The translations under genes and the position numbers were made by a program. Under the pieces are notes generated by a model, which had not been told where the DNA came from, ran no database searches, and saw nothing but the letters and a program-made list of their open reading frames with translations. From Opitutus sp. GAS368 (GTDB lineage: Bacteria; Verrucomicrobiota; Verrucomicrobiia; Opitutales; Opitutaceae), in NCBI GenBank assembly GCA_945871085.1, contig CAMBVX010000024.1:1-35673 (forward strand): a stretch of 35,673 nucleotides of DNA. Direction: 5' to 3'. Shown here one piece after another: positions 1-7,798 of the stretch (positions are counted from its first letter, which is position 1; each line of letters begins with the position of its first letter).

Positions 1-136
1 ATTCGCGTCGCACGCCAGCCATCGACTCGCGACGCAGAGCGCCTGCGGACGGACCCGAGTTGCCTAAAACGACAAAGAGGAATTGCACCCCCGACGAGAA
101 ACCTGCGGGCCCGAACGGAGTGAAAATACGGACCGG
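1..136. other. Left-edge non-coding stretch
   Basis: This sequence lies downstream of gcvH on the minus strand. In many bacteria gcvP follows gcvT-gcvH. Here the only minus-strand ATG (positions 20-22) opens a frame that leaves the window after a few codons, has no ribosome binding site, and its first residues do not resemble GcvP. I see no terminator hairpin with a T-tract. Whether gcvP lies further left cannot be decided from this window. Confidence 0.4.
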
Positions 137-520
137 CTACCCGATCAACTGCGCGTAGGCGGCTGCTTCCAACAACGTCGTCGCCTCATTCGGGTCCGAT
201 AACTTGAGCTTGAGCATCCAAGCTCCGTCGTAGGGCGCCGTGTTAAGCGCTTCGGGAGCTCCGTCGAGCGCGGCGTTGGTCGCAATGACCGTGCCCGAAG
301 CCGGGGCGTAGAGATCGCTCGCGGCCTTGACCGATTCCACGACGCCAAAGGTCTCACCGGCCTTCAACACCGCGCCGACTTTCGGCAGTTGCACATAGGT
401 AATGTCGCCGAGCGAACTTTGCGCGTAATCGGTGATGCCCACCGTCGCCGTGCCGTCGGCTTCGACCTTCAGCCATTCGTGAGATTTTGCGTAGCGGAGA
501 TTCGGGGGGACGTTGCTCAT
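137..520 (-). CDS. gcvH: Glycine cleavage system H protein
   Basis: GcvH is the lipoylated carrier of the glycine cleavage complex. It shuttles the aminomethyl group from the P protein to the T protein in the cytoplasm. The 127-residue length fits the family (about 125-130). Diagnostic segments are SHEWLKVE near the N-terminus, GITDYAQSSLGDI (28-40) and the lipoylation site VESVKAAS with Lys65 as the lipoyl lysine. The C-terminal half holds the usual AP-x-SG-x-V and N-x-P stretches. Its ATG overlaps the gcvT stop codon by 4 bp (517-520), so the two genes are translationally coupled in the order gcvT-gcvH. The stop is TAG at 137-139. No key residue is missing. Confidence 0.97.
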   Translation of the reverse strand: MSNVPPNLRYAKSHEWLKVEADGTATVGITDYAQSSLGDITYVQLPKVGAVLKAGETFGVVESVKAASDLYAPASGTVIATNAALDGAPEALNTAPYDGAWMLKLKLSDPNEATTLLEAAAYAQLIG

Positions 521-1623
521 TGGGAGACCTTTTTCAATTCGACGAAGGGCGGTTTGACCAGATGCAAATTCAACTTCGTTCCTCGAATGTCCACGACGAG
601 CGCTGCGGTCGCGGCGGCCACCGTCACCAAGGCGGAGCCGATGGACTCGTTGAGGAGCGGTGACAGCGTGCCCGAAAGCACCCGACCGACGATCTCTCCA
701 TTCGCTGCGAGCACCGGCGTTTCCGCCCGCACGATCCGCCGGTCGCCCGTCTTGAAGAAAACCACTTTATTCACCGCCCCGTTTTTCTTTTCGGCGACCA
801 GCACGTCACGACCGATGAAGTCCGCGCCTTTTTCCAACTTCACGGTCCAACCCAACCCGGCGGTCAGCGGTGAAATGTTCTGCGTGATTTCGTGACCGTA
901 GAGCGGATAACCCGCCTCCAGGCGAAGGCTGTCGCGGGCACCGAGACCGGCCAGCTCGAGACCTCGCGGCGCGCCGGCCGCCAACACCGCCTCGGCGAGT
1001 GCGACGGCATCGCCGGCCGCATGATAAAGTTCGAACCCATCTTCACCCGTGTAGCCGGTCCGACTGATCAAACAATGCATGCCAGCGACCGTGCCCTCCG
1101 TGAAATGGTAATATTTCACGAGCCCGAGTTTCGCCCCGGTGAGCGATTGGACGATCTCGGCCGCGCGCGGACCCTGCACCGCGAGCAACGCGTAGTCGGC
1201 GCAGCGATCCGTGATCGTGACGGAAAACTTCCCTGCTTGCTCGCGAATCCAAGCGAGATCCTTCGCCACGTTGCCGGCATTGATGCAGAGAAAATAATCG
1301 TCCGCCCCGCGCATGTAGACGAGCAGGTCGTCCACGACGCCGCCGTTCGGATAACACATCGGCGAGTACAACACGCGGCCCGGATAGAGTTTCGCGACAT
1401 CATTGGTCACGAGATAATTCAGGAATTTCTCCGCCTCCGGCCCACGCACGTCGACCTCGCCCATGTGACTCACATCGAAGAGGCCGGCCGCGCGGCGCAC
1501 CGCCTTGTGCTCCTCGAGAATACTCCGGTATTGGACGGGCATTTCCCAGCCCGCGAAATCGACCAAGCGCGCGCCGTGGGCGGCATGAAAATCACGCAGT
1601 GGCGTGCGTTGGAGTTCACTCAT
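517..1623 (-). CDS. gcvT: Aminomethyltransferase (glycine cleavage T protein)
   Basis: GcvT transfers the one-carbon unit from the H-protein-bound aminomethyl group to tetrahydrofolate and releases ammonia. The 368-residue protein starts MSELQRTPL and shows hallmark segments: FHAAHGARLVDFAGWEMPVQ near the N-terminus, FDVSHMGEVDVRGP, then SRTGYTGEDGFELY and GARDSLRLEAGYPLYGHE, which form the folate-binding core. An upstream extension is open to position 1719, but it is rich in Arg and Pro and unlike any GcvT, so I chose the ATG at 1623. No Shine-Dalgarno motif precedes it. The 107-bp gap to the divergent lgt gene must hold both promoters. It is short, and I see no folded glycine riboswitch in it. 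Confidence 0.96.
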   Translation of the reverse strand: MSELQRTPLRDFHAAHGARLVDFAGWEMPVQYRSILEEHKAVRRAAGLFDVSHMGEVDVRGPEAEKFLNYLVTNDVAKLYPGRVLYSPMCYPNGGVVDDLLVYMRGADDYFLCINAGNVAKDLAWIREQAGKFSVTITDRCADYALLAVQGPRAAEIVQSLTGAKLGLVKYYHFTEGTVAGMHCLISRTGYTGEDGFELYHAAGDAVALAEAVLAAGAPRGLELAGLGARDSLRLEAGYPLYGHEITQNISPLTAGLGWTVKLEKGADFIGRDVLVAEKKNGAVNKVVFFKTGDRRIVRAETPVLAANGEIVGRVLSGTLSPLLNESIGSALVTVAAATAALVVDIRGTKLNLHLVKPPFVELKKVSQ

Positions 1624-1730
1624 TCGCCGAACTACGCGCGGCGCGCACCGGCGCGGCAAGATTCTTTTCGGCCGCCGCCGCGACGTGCCGAATATATTCG
1701 CCACGCACGGTCGCTGCATAAACTGCCGTC

Positions 1731-2555
1731 ATGCCGCTCACCTACTGGGTTCACGATCTTAGCCCGTTTCTGGTCCGATTCTCTGATAGCTTCGGCATTC
1801 GCTACTATGGGCTGGCCTACGTGCTCGGGTTCGTCGGAGCCGTGGGGTTGCTCCATCGTTACCACCGCGCGGGTCGATCCCCCTTTGGCGGCAACGCCAT
1901 TGGTGACCTCATCACCTACATCGTGTTTGGCGTGATGCTCGGGGGGCGGCTCGGTTATTTTCTGCTCTATCAGTCCGAGGCTTTCGTCCGCGATCCCCTC
2001 GCTTTGCTCCGGGTATGGGAGGGAGGTATGGCGAGCCACGGTGGCTTCGTCGGAGTCTTGTTCGCCCTGATCTTGTTTGCGCGCCGGCACCACGTCTCGT
2101 TTTTCCCTGTGAGTGATCTGATTGCGACCACGACTGCACTGGGACTTTTTTTTGGCCGCATCGCCAACTTTATCAACGGCGAACTCTACGGCAAAATCAC
2201 TGATGTGCCGTGGGCGGTCGTCTTCCCCCAGAGCGCGGCGGCCGGGACGCCTGTTCACCTCATCTTGCCGCGTCACCCGTCCCAACTCTACGAGGCCGTC
2301 TTGGAAGGCGCGGTGCTCTTCGCCTTGGCGCAATGGCGTTTTTGGCGCAGCGACGTGTCGCGCACTCACCCCGGACGACTCAGCGGCGAGTTTCTGCTCG
2401 CCTACGCGCTGGTGCGCATGCTCGGCGAAGCGTTCCGCGAACCTGACGCCTCGCTCATTTTGGGCGTCAGTCGCGGCACGTTTTATTCGATCTTTCTGAT
2501 CGCCGGCGGGCTCGTGTTGGTCTTCCGCCGGCCCGTTCAGCAACCGCGGCCTTAG
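1731..2555 (+). CDS. lgt: Prolipoprotein diacylglyceryl transferase
   Basis: Lgt is an inner-membrane enzyme that moves diacylglycerol from phosphatidylglycerol onto the lipobox cysteine of prolipoproteins. The 274-residue protein has about seven hydrophobic segments. It carries the HGG motif (GGMASHGGFVG, His103) and the Lgt signature FFGRIANFINGELYG, with Arg143 and Asn146 at the same numbers as the essential residues known in E. coli Lgt. RHPSQLYEA follows later. The gene is divergent from gcvT and convergent with glgC; the two stop codons overlap by 4 bp (2552-2555). Its substrates probably include the PelC-like lipoprotein encoded at 11682-12218 (inference). Confidence 0.97.
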   Translation: MPLTYWVHDLSPFLVRFSDSFGIRYYGLAYVLGFVGAVGLLHRYHRAGRSPFGGNAIGDLITYIVFGVMLGGRLGYFLLYQSEAFVRDPLALLRVWEGGMASHGGFVGVLFALILFARRHHVSFFPVSDLIATTTALGLFFGRIANFINGELYGKITDVPWAVVFPQSAAAGTPVHLILPRHPSQLYEAVLEGAVLFALAQWRFWRSDVSRTHPGRLSGEFLLAYALVRMLGEAFREPDASLILGVSRGTFYSIFLIAGGLVLVFRRPVQQPRP

Positions 2556-3841
2556 ACCGTGGTCCCCGGCGGTAGCGTCGCGCCCTTCGGCACCACGAGG
2601 ACTCCGTCGCGAATGACCACCGCGCCGTTCAGATAGGTTCCGTCGACCTTGCCCGTCGCGATCAGGACGCAACCGGCCCCGATGCGCGCGTTCTTGTCCA
2701 CGATCGCACCTTTGATCACGCAGTTCGCTCCGATGCCGATGCGCGGACGCCCGAGCGCCGTATTTTCCTTCAACTGCGCCGGCGTCTCATAGTAGTCCGC
2801 GCCCATCACCACGGCATCTTCGAGCGACGAGCCTTCACCGATGAAACTCCGCACGCCGAGCACGCAGTGGTGCAACGATGAGTCCGTGATGATCGAGCCG
2901 TCGCCGATGACCACGTGGTCGATGGCGCACTTGTTGAGCTTCGCGGCGGGCAGGTAACGATCCTGCGTGTAAATCGGCTCGCTCGCATCGAAGAAATCAA
3001 AAGGCGGCAGCGGTTGTGCCAGCGCCAAGTTCGCGTCGAAAAACGCGCGCACAGTGCCGATGTCCTCCCAGTAGCCCTCGAAAATATGGGCAAAAAGTTT
3101 TTTCTGCCCGAGCAGTCCCGGGATGATCTCCTTGCCGAAATCCGTCTGCGGGCCGGCGAGCGCGTCCGCCAAAACCGACCGGTTGAAAACGTAGATGCCC
3201 ATCGACGCCAGACAGCGCTTTTCCGTGGACGGCGTCTCCAATTCAGACTCCAGCGCCGCGCTGAGCGTGAGGCTTTGGATGACGGCGGGGTCTTTGGGTT
3301 TCTCGACGAAACGCTCGATCGAATGGTCATCCTTGACCTGCATCAGACCGAGACCAGCCACCTTCGAAACCGGAAACGGAATCGCCGCCACGGTCACGTC
3401 TGCCTTCGTCGCGATGTGCTGCTCGACGATCTTGCGGTAGTCCATCCGGTAGAGTTGATCGCCCGAAAGGATCAGCACGAGATCGTGCGGGAACGCGCGG
3501 AAGTGGACGAGGTTGCGCCGCACTGCGTCCGCAGTTCCCTGATACCAATCGGCGCTCTTCTCGGTCTGCTCCGCCGACAGAATGTCCACGAAGCCGCCGC
3601 CGAACGGATCGAAATGATAGGTGTTCTGCACGTGGCGGTGCAGCGACGCCGTCTGGAACTGCGACAGGATAAAAATCCGGTTGATGTCGGAGTTAATGCA
3701 GTTGCTGATCGGAATATCGACGAGGCGATACTTGCCCGCGAGAGGCACCGCCGGTTTGCAACGTTCAAGGGTCAGCGGGGAGAGGCGGGTGCCGCGGCCT
3801 CCGCCCATGATCACGGCCAGCACACGTTTTTGGGTTGTCAT
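2552..3841 (-). CDS. glgC: Glucose-1-phosphate adenylyltransferase (ADP-glucose pyrophosphorylase)
   Basis: GlgC makes ADP-glucose from glucose-1-phosphate and ATP, the committed step of bacterial glycogen synthesis. The 429 residues match the family length. The N-terminal nucleotidyltransferase domain has GGGRGTRLSPLT (13-24), KPAVPLAGKYRLVDIPISN, GTADAVRRN, LSGDQLYRMDY and FVEKPKDP. The C-terminal third is a left-handed beta-helix with hexapeptide-like repeats (VIGDGSIITDSS, IGIGANCVIKGA), where allosteric effectors act in known enzymes. The start is the ATG at 3841; no Shine-Dalgarno precedes it. It is divergent from the Pel operon across only 86 bp, so the two promoters are close together. 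A debranching-type GH13 enzyme at 30687-33161 belongs to the same glucan metabolism. Confidence 0.96.
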   Translation of the reverse strand: MTTQKRVLAVIMGGGRGTRLSPLTLERCKPAVPLAGKYRLVDIPISNCINSDINRIFILSQFQTASLHRHVQNTYHFDPFGGGFVDILSAEQTEKSADWYQGTADAVRRNLVHFRAFPHDLVLILSGDQLYRMDYRKIVEQHIATKADVTVAAIPFPVSKVAGLGLMQVKDDHSIERFVEKPKDPAVIQSLTLSAALESELETPSTEKRCLASMGIYVFNRSVLADALAGPQTDFGKEIIPGLLGQKKLFAHIFEGYWEDIGTVRAFFDANLALAQPLPPFDFFDASEPIYTQDRYLPAAKLNKCAIDHVVIGDGSIITDSSLHHCVLGVRSFIGEGSSLEDAVVMGADYYETPAQLKENTALGRPRIGIGANCVIKGAIVDKNARIGAGCVLIATGKVDGTYLNGAVVIRDGVLVVPKGATLPPGTTV

Positions 3842-3927
3842 GAAAATTTCTAAATGGGTTTGGGAACCACCCTACCTTTGCCCCTGCCGGAGTTGACGCC
3901 AGCATTTTTTAGGAAAGTCTCCGTCCT

Positions 3928-4863
3928 ATGGCTCATGTTCTCGTAACCGGGGCTGCCGGCTTCATCGGCAGCCACACTGTGGACCGTCTCCTGGCCGCTG
4001 ACCACACCGTCACGGGGCTCGACAATTTCCGCACCGGCCGGCGCGCTAATCTCGCGGCGGCCCTCGCCTCGCCGCACTTCGCCTTCCACGAACTCGACGT
4101 CGCCGCCCCGGGCGCCCTCGCCACCCTCGTCGGCACCGTCCGACCGGACGCCATCATCCACCTCGCCGCCCTTGTCAGTGTCCAAGAAAGCATGACGAAT
4201 CCGGACCTGAACTACTCGCTTAACATCCACGCCACGCATCTCGTCGCCGAGGCCGCGCGCCTGCACGCCGTGCGCCGCCTCGTCTTCGCCTCCTCCGCGG
4301 CGATTTACGGCGACGCCACGGATTTTCCGATTCGGGAGTCGACCGAAAAGAAACCCATCAGTCCCTACGGCTCGGCCAAGCTCGCCTCCGAAGCCATACT
4401 GCTCGGCCACGGCGCCGCCTTCGGTCTCACCGTCCGCTGCCAACGTTACTTCAATGTCTTCGGCCCGCGCCAAGACCCCGCCTCCCCCTACTCCGGCGTC
4501 ATTTCGATTTTCGACCGCCGCTACCGCGAGGGCCAAGGCGTTACGATTTACGGTGAGGGCCAACAGACTCGCGACTTCATCTCCGTCCACGATGTCGCCC
4601 GCGCCAATGTCCTCGCGGCCACCGCGCCCGGCGTGTCCTCCGGCGTCGCCAATATCTGCACCGGTCGCGCGACGTCGCTGCTCGACGTTGTCGGCGTGTT
4701 TGCCCGCCACTTTCCGGCGGCGCCCGCCGTCATCCACGGCACCCCGCGCACCGGCGACATCATTCACTCGCTCGGCGCGCCGGAACACGCCGCCGCCGCT
4801 CTCGGTTTTCGCGCCGAGGTCTCCGTCGATACCGGACTCGGCGAATTGATCCACGCGGGATGA
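3928..4863 (+). CDS. UDP-GlcNAc/UDP-Glc 4-epimerase family protein (PelX/WbpP type)
   Basis: This is an extended short-chain dehydrogenase/reductase of 311 residues. It has the NAD-binding GAAGFIG motif at 8-14, the catalytic Ser pair at 122-123 and YxxxK at Tyr147/Lys151. The segment YFNVFGPRQDP followed by SPYSGVI resembles the WbpP/GNE subgroup, which interconverts UDP-GlcNAc and UDP-GalNAc, more than classical GalE. It is the first gene of the Pel operon and overlaps pelA by 4 bp. Pel contains GalNAc and GlcN/GlcNAc, and some Pseudomonas pel loci carry a UDP-GlcNAc 4-epimerase called PelX, so supplying UDP-GalNAc for PelF is the likely role (inference). A weak AGGAAAG lies 10 nt before the ATG. 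Substrate choice between acetylated and plain hexoses cannot be proven from sequence alone. Confidence 0.85.
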   Translation: MAHVLVTGAAGFIGSHTVDRLLAADHTVTGLDNFRTGRRANLAAALASPHFAFHELDVAAPGALATLVGTVRPDAIIHLAALVSVQESMTNPDLNYSLNIHATHLVAEAARLHAVRRLVFASSAAIYGDATDFPIRESTEKKPISPYGSAKLASEAILLGHGAAFGLTVRCQRYFNVFGPRQDPASPYSGVISIFDRRYREGQGVTIYGEGQQTRDFISVHDVARANVLAATAPGVSSGVANICTGRATSLLDVVGVFARHFPAAPAVIHGTPRTGDIIHSLGAPEHAAAALGFRAEVSVDTGLGELIHAG

Positions 4864-6362
4864 GCCGGCCCGCCATGCGTTCCGCGATCGCGATGATTTT
4901 CGCCCTCGCGGGCAGCGCTTTTTTTTACCCTCTGGTCCACGCCGCGACCGCCCCCGCCGCTCCGCCGATGCAGACGGAACCGCTCGCGTTCTACGTCAAC
5001 TACGCGGCCCGCGTTCCGACCGCCCCACTCGTCGCGCACGCGCTGTCCATCGTGCACCCCGACGCCACCGTCGACCTCGCCGCCGCCCATCGCGTCGGCA
5101 ATACCGTCCTCGCTTATCTCAGCGTCGGCGAAGTCGCCCCTGACGCCCCCTATCGCGCCGAAGTTCTCTCCCGCCGCCTCCCGTTTGTCGGCCGCAACGC
5201 CACGTGGAACTCCGATCTCGCCGATCTCACCGACCCGCGTTGGGCCGATTTTTTCGTCACGCATCTCGCCCCGGCCATCGTCGCGCGCGGCTTCGACGGC
5301 TTCTTCCTCGACACCCTCGACGCCATCGAACTCGCCGCGTCCGCCGTCGACCCAGCATCCGCTCCTGCACCCAACCCCGCGCGCCTCGCCGCCCTCCGCG
5401 CGGGCCTCGTCTCACTCGTGCGGCGGCTCCACGCCGCGTTTCCCACCCAGCGCATCATCATCAATCGCGGCTTCCCGTCCTTCGACGAACTCCGCGACTC
5501 CATCGACGGCGTCCTCGTCGAATCACTTTTCGAGTCGCACGACTTCGTCACCAAAACCTCCCGCGCGGTCCCTCCCGCCGACTCGGCCGCCCTGCTCGTC
5601 CAGCTCCACCGCATCGCCGCCGCCGGTCGGCAGGTCTACGTCCTCGACTATACTGATCCCACGGACGCACCGCGCGCCACCGCCGCGGCCGACCGGATTC
5701 GGGCGCTCGGCTTTCACGCCTTCGTCTCGACGCCCACGCTCGACGGTGCGCTGCTCGCCCCGCTCCGTCCCGTCCCGCGCCGCATCTGTTCGTTTTACGG
5801 CAACCTCACCACCGTGCAGGAAGATCAGGTCACATGGCCCGCCGAATCGTTCACCGCGCAACGTCTCCAAGTCCCGCTCGAGTGGCTCGGCTACGAGGTC
5901 GACTACTTCAGAATCCTCTCCGCCTCCGACCTCCCCACCCTCGGTGCCGATTACCGCGCGATCATCCTCCCACGCGCGTGGGAAATCGCACCGCCCTCGA
6001 ACCACAAGTCATCGACTGGCTCATTGCTCAACGCGACATCGGTCGGAAAATTCTGCTCTTCGGCGGTCTGCCCTTTCGCGATCCTGACCAACGCAAACGT
6101 TTCCTCGCCGCCTTCGGGCTCGGCGGCACCGGTGCATTTACCGCCCCGCCGTTCACCGCCGAAATCGTCACGAAAGATCCCGGCCTGCTCGACTACGAGG
6201 CGCCCGTCGCCGCGCTGCCCGTTGGCCATCGCGACCTCCGCGCTCCGGCCGGCGCCCGCCGCCTCCTCCGTGTGCGCGCCACGCTCAAAGACGCCCCGCC
6301 CGTCGACTTCGACGCCGCGTTCACCTGCGCTTGGGGCGGCCTGGCCTGCGATCCGTATCTAG
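4860..6362 (+). CDS. pelA: PelA-like protein, N-terminal part (GH114-type hydrolase), frameshifted
   Basis: PelA is the periplasmic hydrolase/deacetylase of Pel biosynthesis. This part has a Sec signal peptide (about 1-29, ending VHAA). A GH114-like alpha-1,4-polygalactosaminidase domain follows, with YLSVGE (Glu91), WNSDLADLTDPRW, GFDGFFLDTLDA and DGVLVESLFES, all acidic motifs of that fold. A second Rossmann-like domain starts near residue 305. The reading is sound to about residue 377. The remaining residues up to the stop at 6362 are out of frame, because the natural continuation lies in the -1 frame. Restoring one base near 5991-5997 gives one protein of about 979 residues, close to P. 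aeruginosa PelA (about 950). The ATG overlaps the epimerase stop codon. Either a real frameshift mutation or an assembly error explains it. Confidence 0.85.
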   Translation: MSRPAMRSAIAMIFALAGSAFFYPLVHAATAPAAPPMQTEPLAFYVNYAARVPTAPLVAHALSIVHPDATVDLAAAHRVGNTVLAYLSVGEVAPDAPYRAEVLSRRLPFVGRNATWNSDLADLTDPRWADFFVTHLAPAIVARGFDGFFLDTLDAIELAASAVDPASAPAPNPARLAALRAGLVSLVRRLHAAFPTQRIIINRGFPSFDELRDSIDGVLVESLFESHDFVTKTSRAVPPADSAALLVQLHRIAAAGRQVYVLDYTDPTDAPRATAAADRIRALGFHAFVSTPTLDGALLAPLRPVPRRICSFYGNLTTVQEDQVTWPAESFTAQRLQVPLEWLGYEVDYFRILSASDLPTLGADYRAIILPRAWEIAPPSNHKSSTGSLLNATSVGKFCSSAVCPFAILTNANVSSPPSGSAAPVHLPPRRSPPKSSRKIPACSTTRRPSPRCPLAIATSALRPAPAASSVCAPRSKTPRPSTSTPRSPALGAAWPAIRI

Positions 6363-7798
6363 TTTTCCGCCGCGCCGATTTCCGCGACTTCTGGCACCTC
6401 GACCCGTTCGCGTTCCTGTCCCTCGCGCTCGGCGATCTCGCCGCGCCGGTGCCCGACACCACCACACGAGATGGCCTGCGGCTTTTTCTCAGCCACATCG
6501 ATGGCGATGGATTTTCCAACTACTCCCGCGTCGCCGCTGGCCAGCGCTCCGCCGAAATTATTCGCGACCGTATCCTGAAAAAATATCCGCTCCCCGTCAC
6601 CGTTTCCATCATCGAGGCCGAGCTCCGCGCCCTCCTCCGCACGCAACGCGCCGCCGAGTCCCCCCGCCTCGAAGCCATCGCGCGCGAAATTTTCGCCCTG
6701 CCCCAAGTCGAAGCCGCCTCCCACTCCTTCTCCCATCCATTTTTCTGGATCGAGGGCGACCGCACCGAATCCTTCTACGACGTCCAAAATCTCGATCTGA
6801 AAACGCCCTACGCGAAGCTCGACCTCGCCCGCGAGATCGCCAGCTCCGTGCGCTACATTAACGAGCAACTCGCTCCTCCTGACCGCCCCGTGCGCGTATT
6901 TCTGTGGACCGGCAACTGCCGCCCACCCCCTGCCGCCCTCGCGCTCACGCGCCGCCTCGGCCTCGAAAACGTCAACGGCGGCGATACACTCATCACCGCC
7001 CGCTACCGGACGCTGACCGCCGTCGCTCCGCGCACCATGCCCTGGGGCGATGAACTTCAGATCTACGCCCCAAACCAAAACGAAAACGTCTACACCAACA
7101 ACTGGCGCGGCCCCCTCTTCGGCACCTTCACTCACGTCCTCGACACCTACGCGCTCACCGAAACACCGCGCCGCCTCAAGCCCGTCAACCTCTACTATCA
7201 TTTTTATAGCGGGGACTACGCCGCCTCGCTCCAAGCCCTCGAAACCGTTTGCGACTGGGCGTTGGATCAACCGCTGCATGCCCTCCCGCTTTCGGGCTAC
7301 GCGCGCCTCGCCCGCGACGCTCGCGGCACCGCGATCTTCTCCTCCGGCCCGGACCGCTGGCTCATCGTCAACCAAGGCGATTCCCGCACCCTCCGGCTTC
7401 CCGCCGCCCTCGCCGCCCGCCTCGACCTCCGTCGCTCCACCGGTATGACCGGCTGGCAAACCACCCGGGACCAGACCTACGTCCACACCGACGGCTCCCC
7501 CGCCGTCACCCTGGCCCTCGCGCCGGCCGGCACCACGCCCGCCCCCACTCCGCGCCTCGTCAGCTCCTCCGCCGAAATTACGTTCCGCTCCCGCCACCCC
7601 ACCGCGTGGGACTTTGCCGTGCACGACCTCCGCCGGGTCGTCGTCGTCGTCGCCGGACTCGCCCCCGCCTCGCCGGTCCGCGCCGCCATCAATCGCACCG
7701 CGCAGACCCTCCACGCCGCCGCCGACGGCACGCTGACGCTCACGCTTCCGCCCCAAGCCGACGTCACCCTCGACTTCGCCGGACCGCCCGCGCCATGA
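5834..7798 (+). CDS. pelA: PelA-like protein, C-terminal part (polysaccharide deacetylase), frameshifted
   Basis: The open frame begins with an ATG at 5834, but genuine PelA sequence starts only near 5996; the first 50 or so residues are a shadow of the other frame. In this frame's numbering the deacetylase core shows SHIDGDGF with Asp223 and Asp225, and SHSFSHP with His297 and His301. This Asp-x-Asp and His-x3-His set has a spacing like the metal and catalytic residues reported for P. aeruginosa PelA. The C-terminus (about 570-654) is beta-rich, consistent with the jelly-roll-like final domain of PelA. PelA deacetylates the polymer in the periplasm and also hydrolyses it. The stop overlaps the start of the next gene by 4 bp (7795-7798). 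If the frameshift is real, this half lacks a signal peptide and would not be exported. Confidence 0.85.
   Translation: MARRIVHRATSPSPARVARLRGRLLQNPLRLRPPHPRCRLPRDHPPTRVGNRTALEPQVIDWLIAQRDIGRKILLFGGLPFRDPDQRKRFLAAFGLGGTGAFTAPPFTAEIVTKDPGLLDYEAPVAALPVGHRDLRAPAGARRLLRVRATLKDAPPVDFDAAFTCAWGGLACDPYLVFRRADFRDFWHLDPFAFLSLALGDLAAPVPDTTTRDGLRLFLSHIDGDGFSNYSRVAAGQRSAEIIRDRILKKYPLPVTVSIIEAELRALLRTQRAAESPRLEAIAREIFALPQVEAASHSFSHPFFWIEGDRTESFYDVQNLDLKTPYAKLDLAREIASSVRYINEQLAPPDRPVRVFLWTGNCRPPPAALALTRRLGLENVNGGDTLITARYRTLTAVAPRTMPWGDELQIYAPNQNENVYTNNWRGPLFGTFTHVLDTYALTETPRRLKPVNLYYHFYSGDYAASLQALETVCDWALDQPLHALPLSGYARLARDARGTAIFSSGPDRWLIVNQGDSRTLRLPAALAARLDLRRSTGMTGWQTTRDQTYVHTDGSPAVTLALAPAGTTPAPTPRLVSSSAEITFRSRHPTAWDFAVHDLRRVVVVVAGLAPASPVRAAINRTAQTLHAAADGTLTLTLPPQADVTLDFAGPPAP
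5991..5997 (+). other. Apparent one-base deletion inside pelA
   Basis: Up to about 5990 the protein-like reading is in the frame of 4860 (…RAWEIAP). From about 5996 it continues in the -1 frame (ALEPQVIDWLIAQ…). Inserting a single G or C in the short run CCGCCC joins the two into an uninterrupted PelA. No heptameric slippery sequence with a following pseudoknot is visible, so programmed frameshifting is unlikely. Confidence 0.75.

Noticed and set aside
1624-1730. Glycine riboswitch upstream of gcvT
   Set aside because: Only 107 bp separate gcvT from divergent lgt, and I could not find the paired stems or purine core of a glycine aptamer.
3893-3930. Sigma-70 promoter for the Pel operon based on TTGACG at 3893
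   Set aside because: No -10-like hexamer lies at 16-18 bp; the only AT-containing candidate runs into the start codon.
5985-6000. Programmed ribosomal frameshift in pelA
   Set aside because: No X-XXY-YYZ slippery heptamer, internal Shine-Dalgarno or evident downstream structure; a single-base deletion in a C/G run is simpler.
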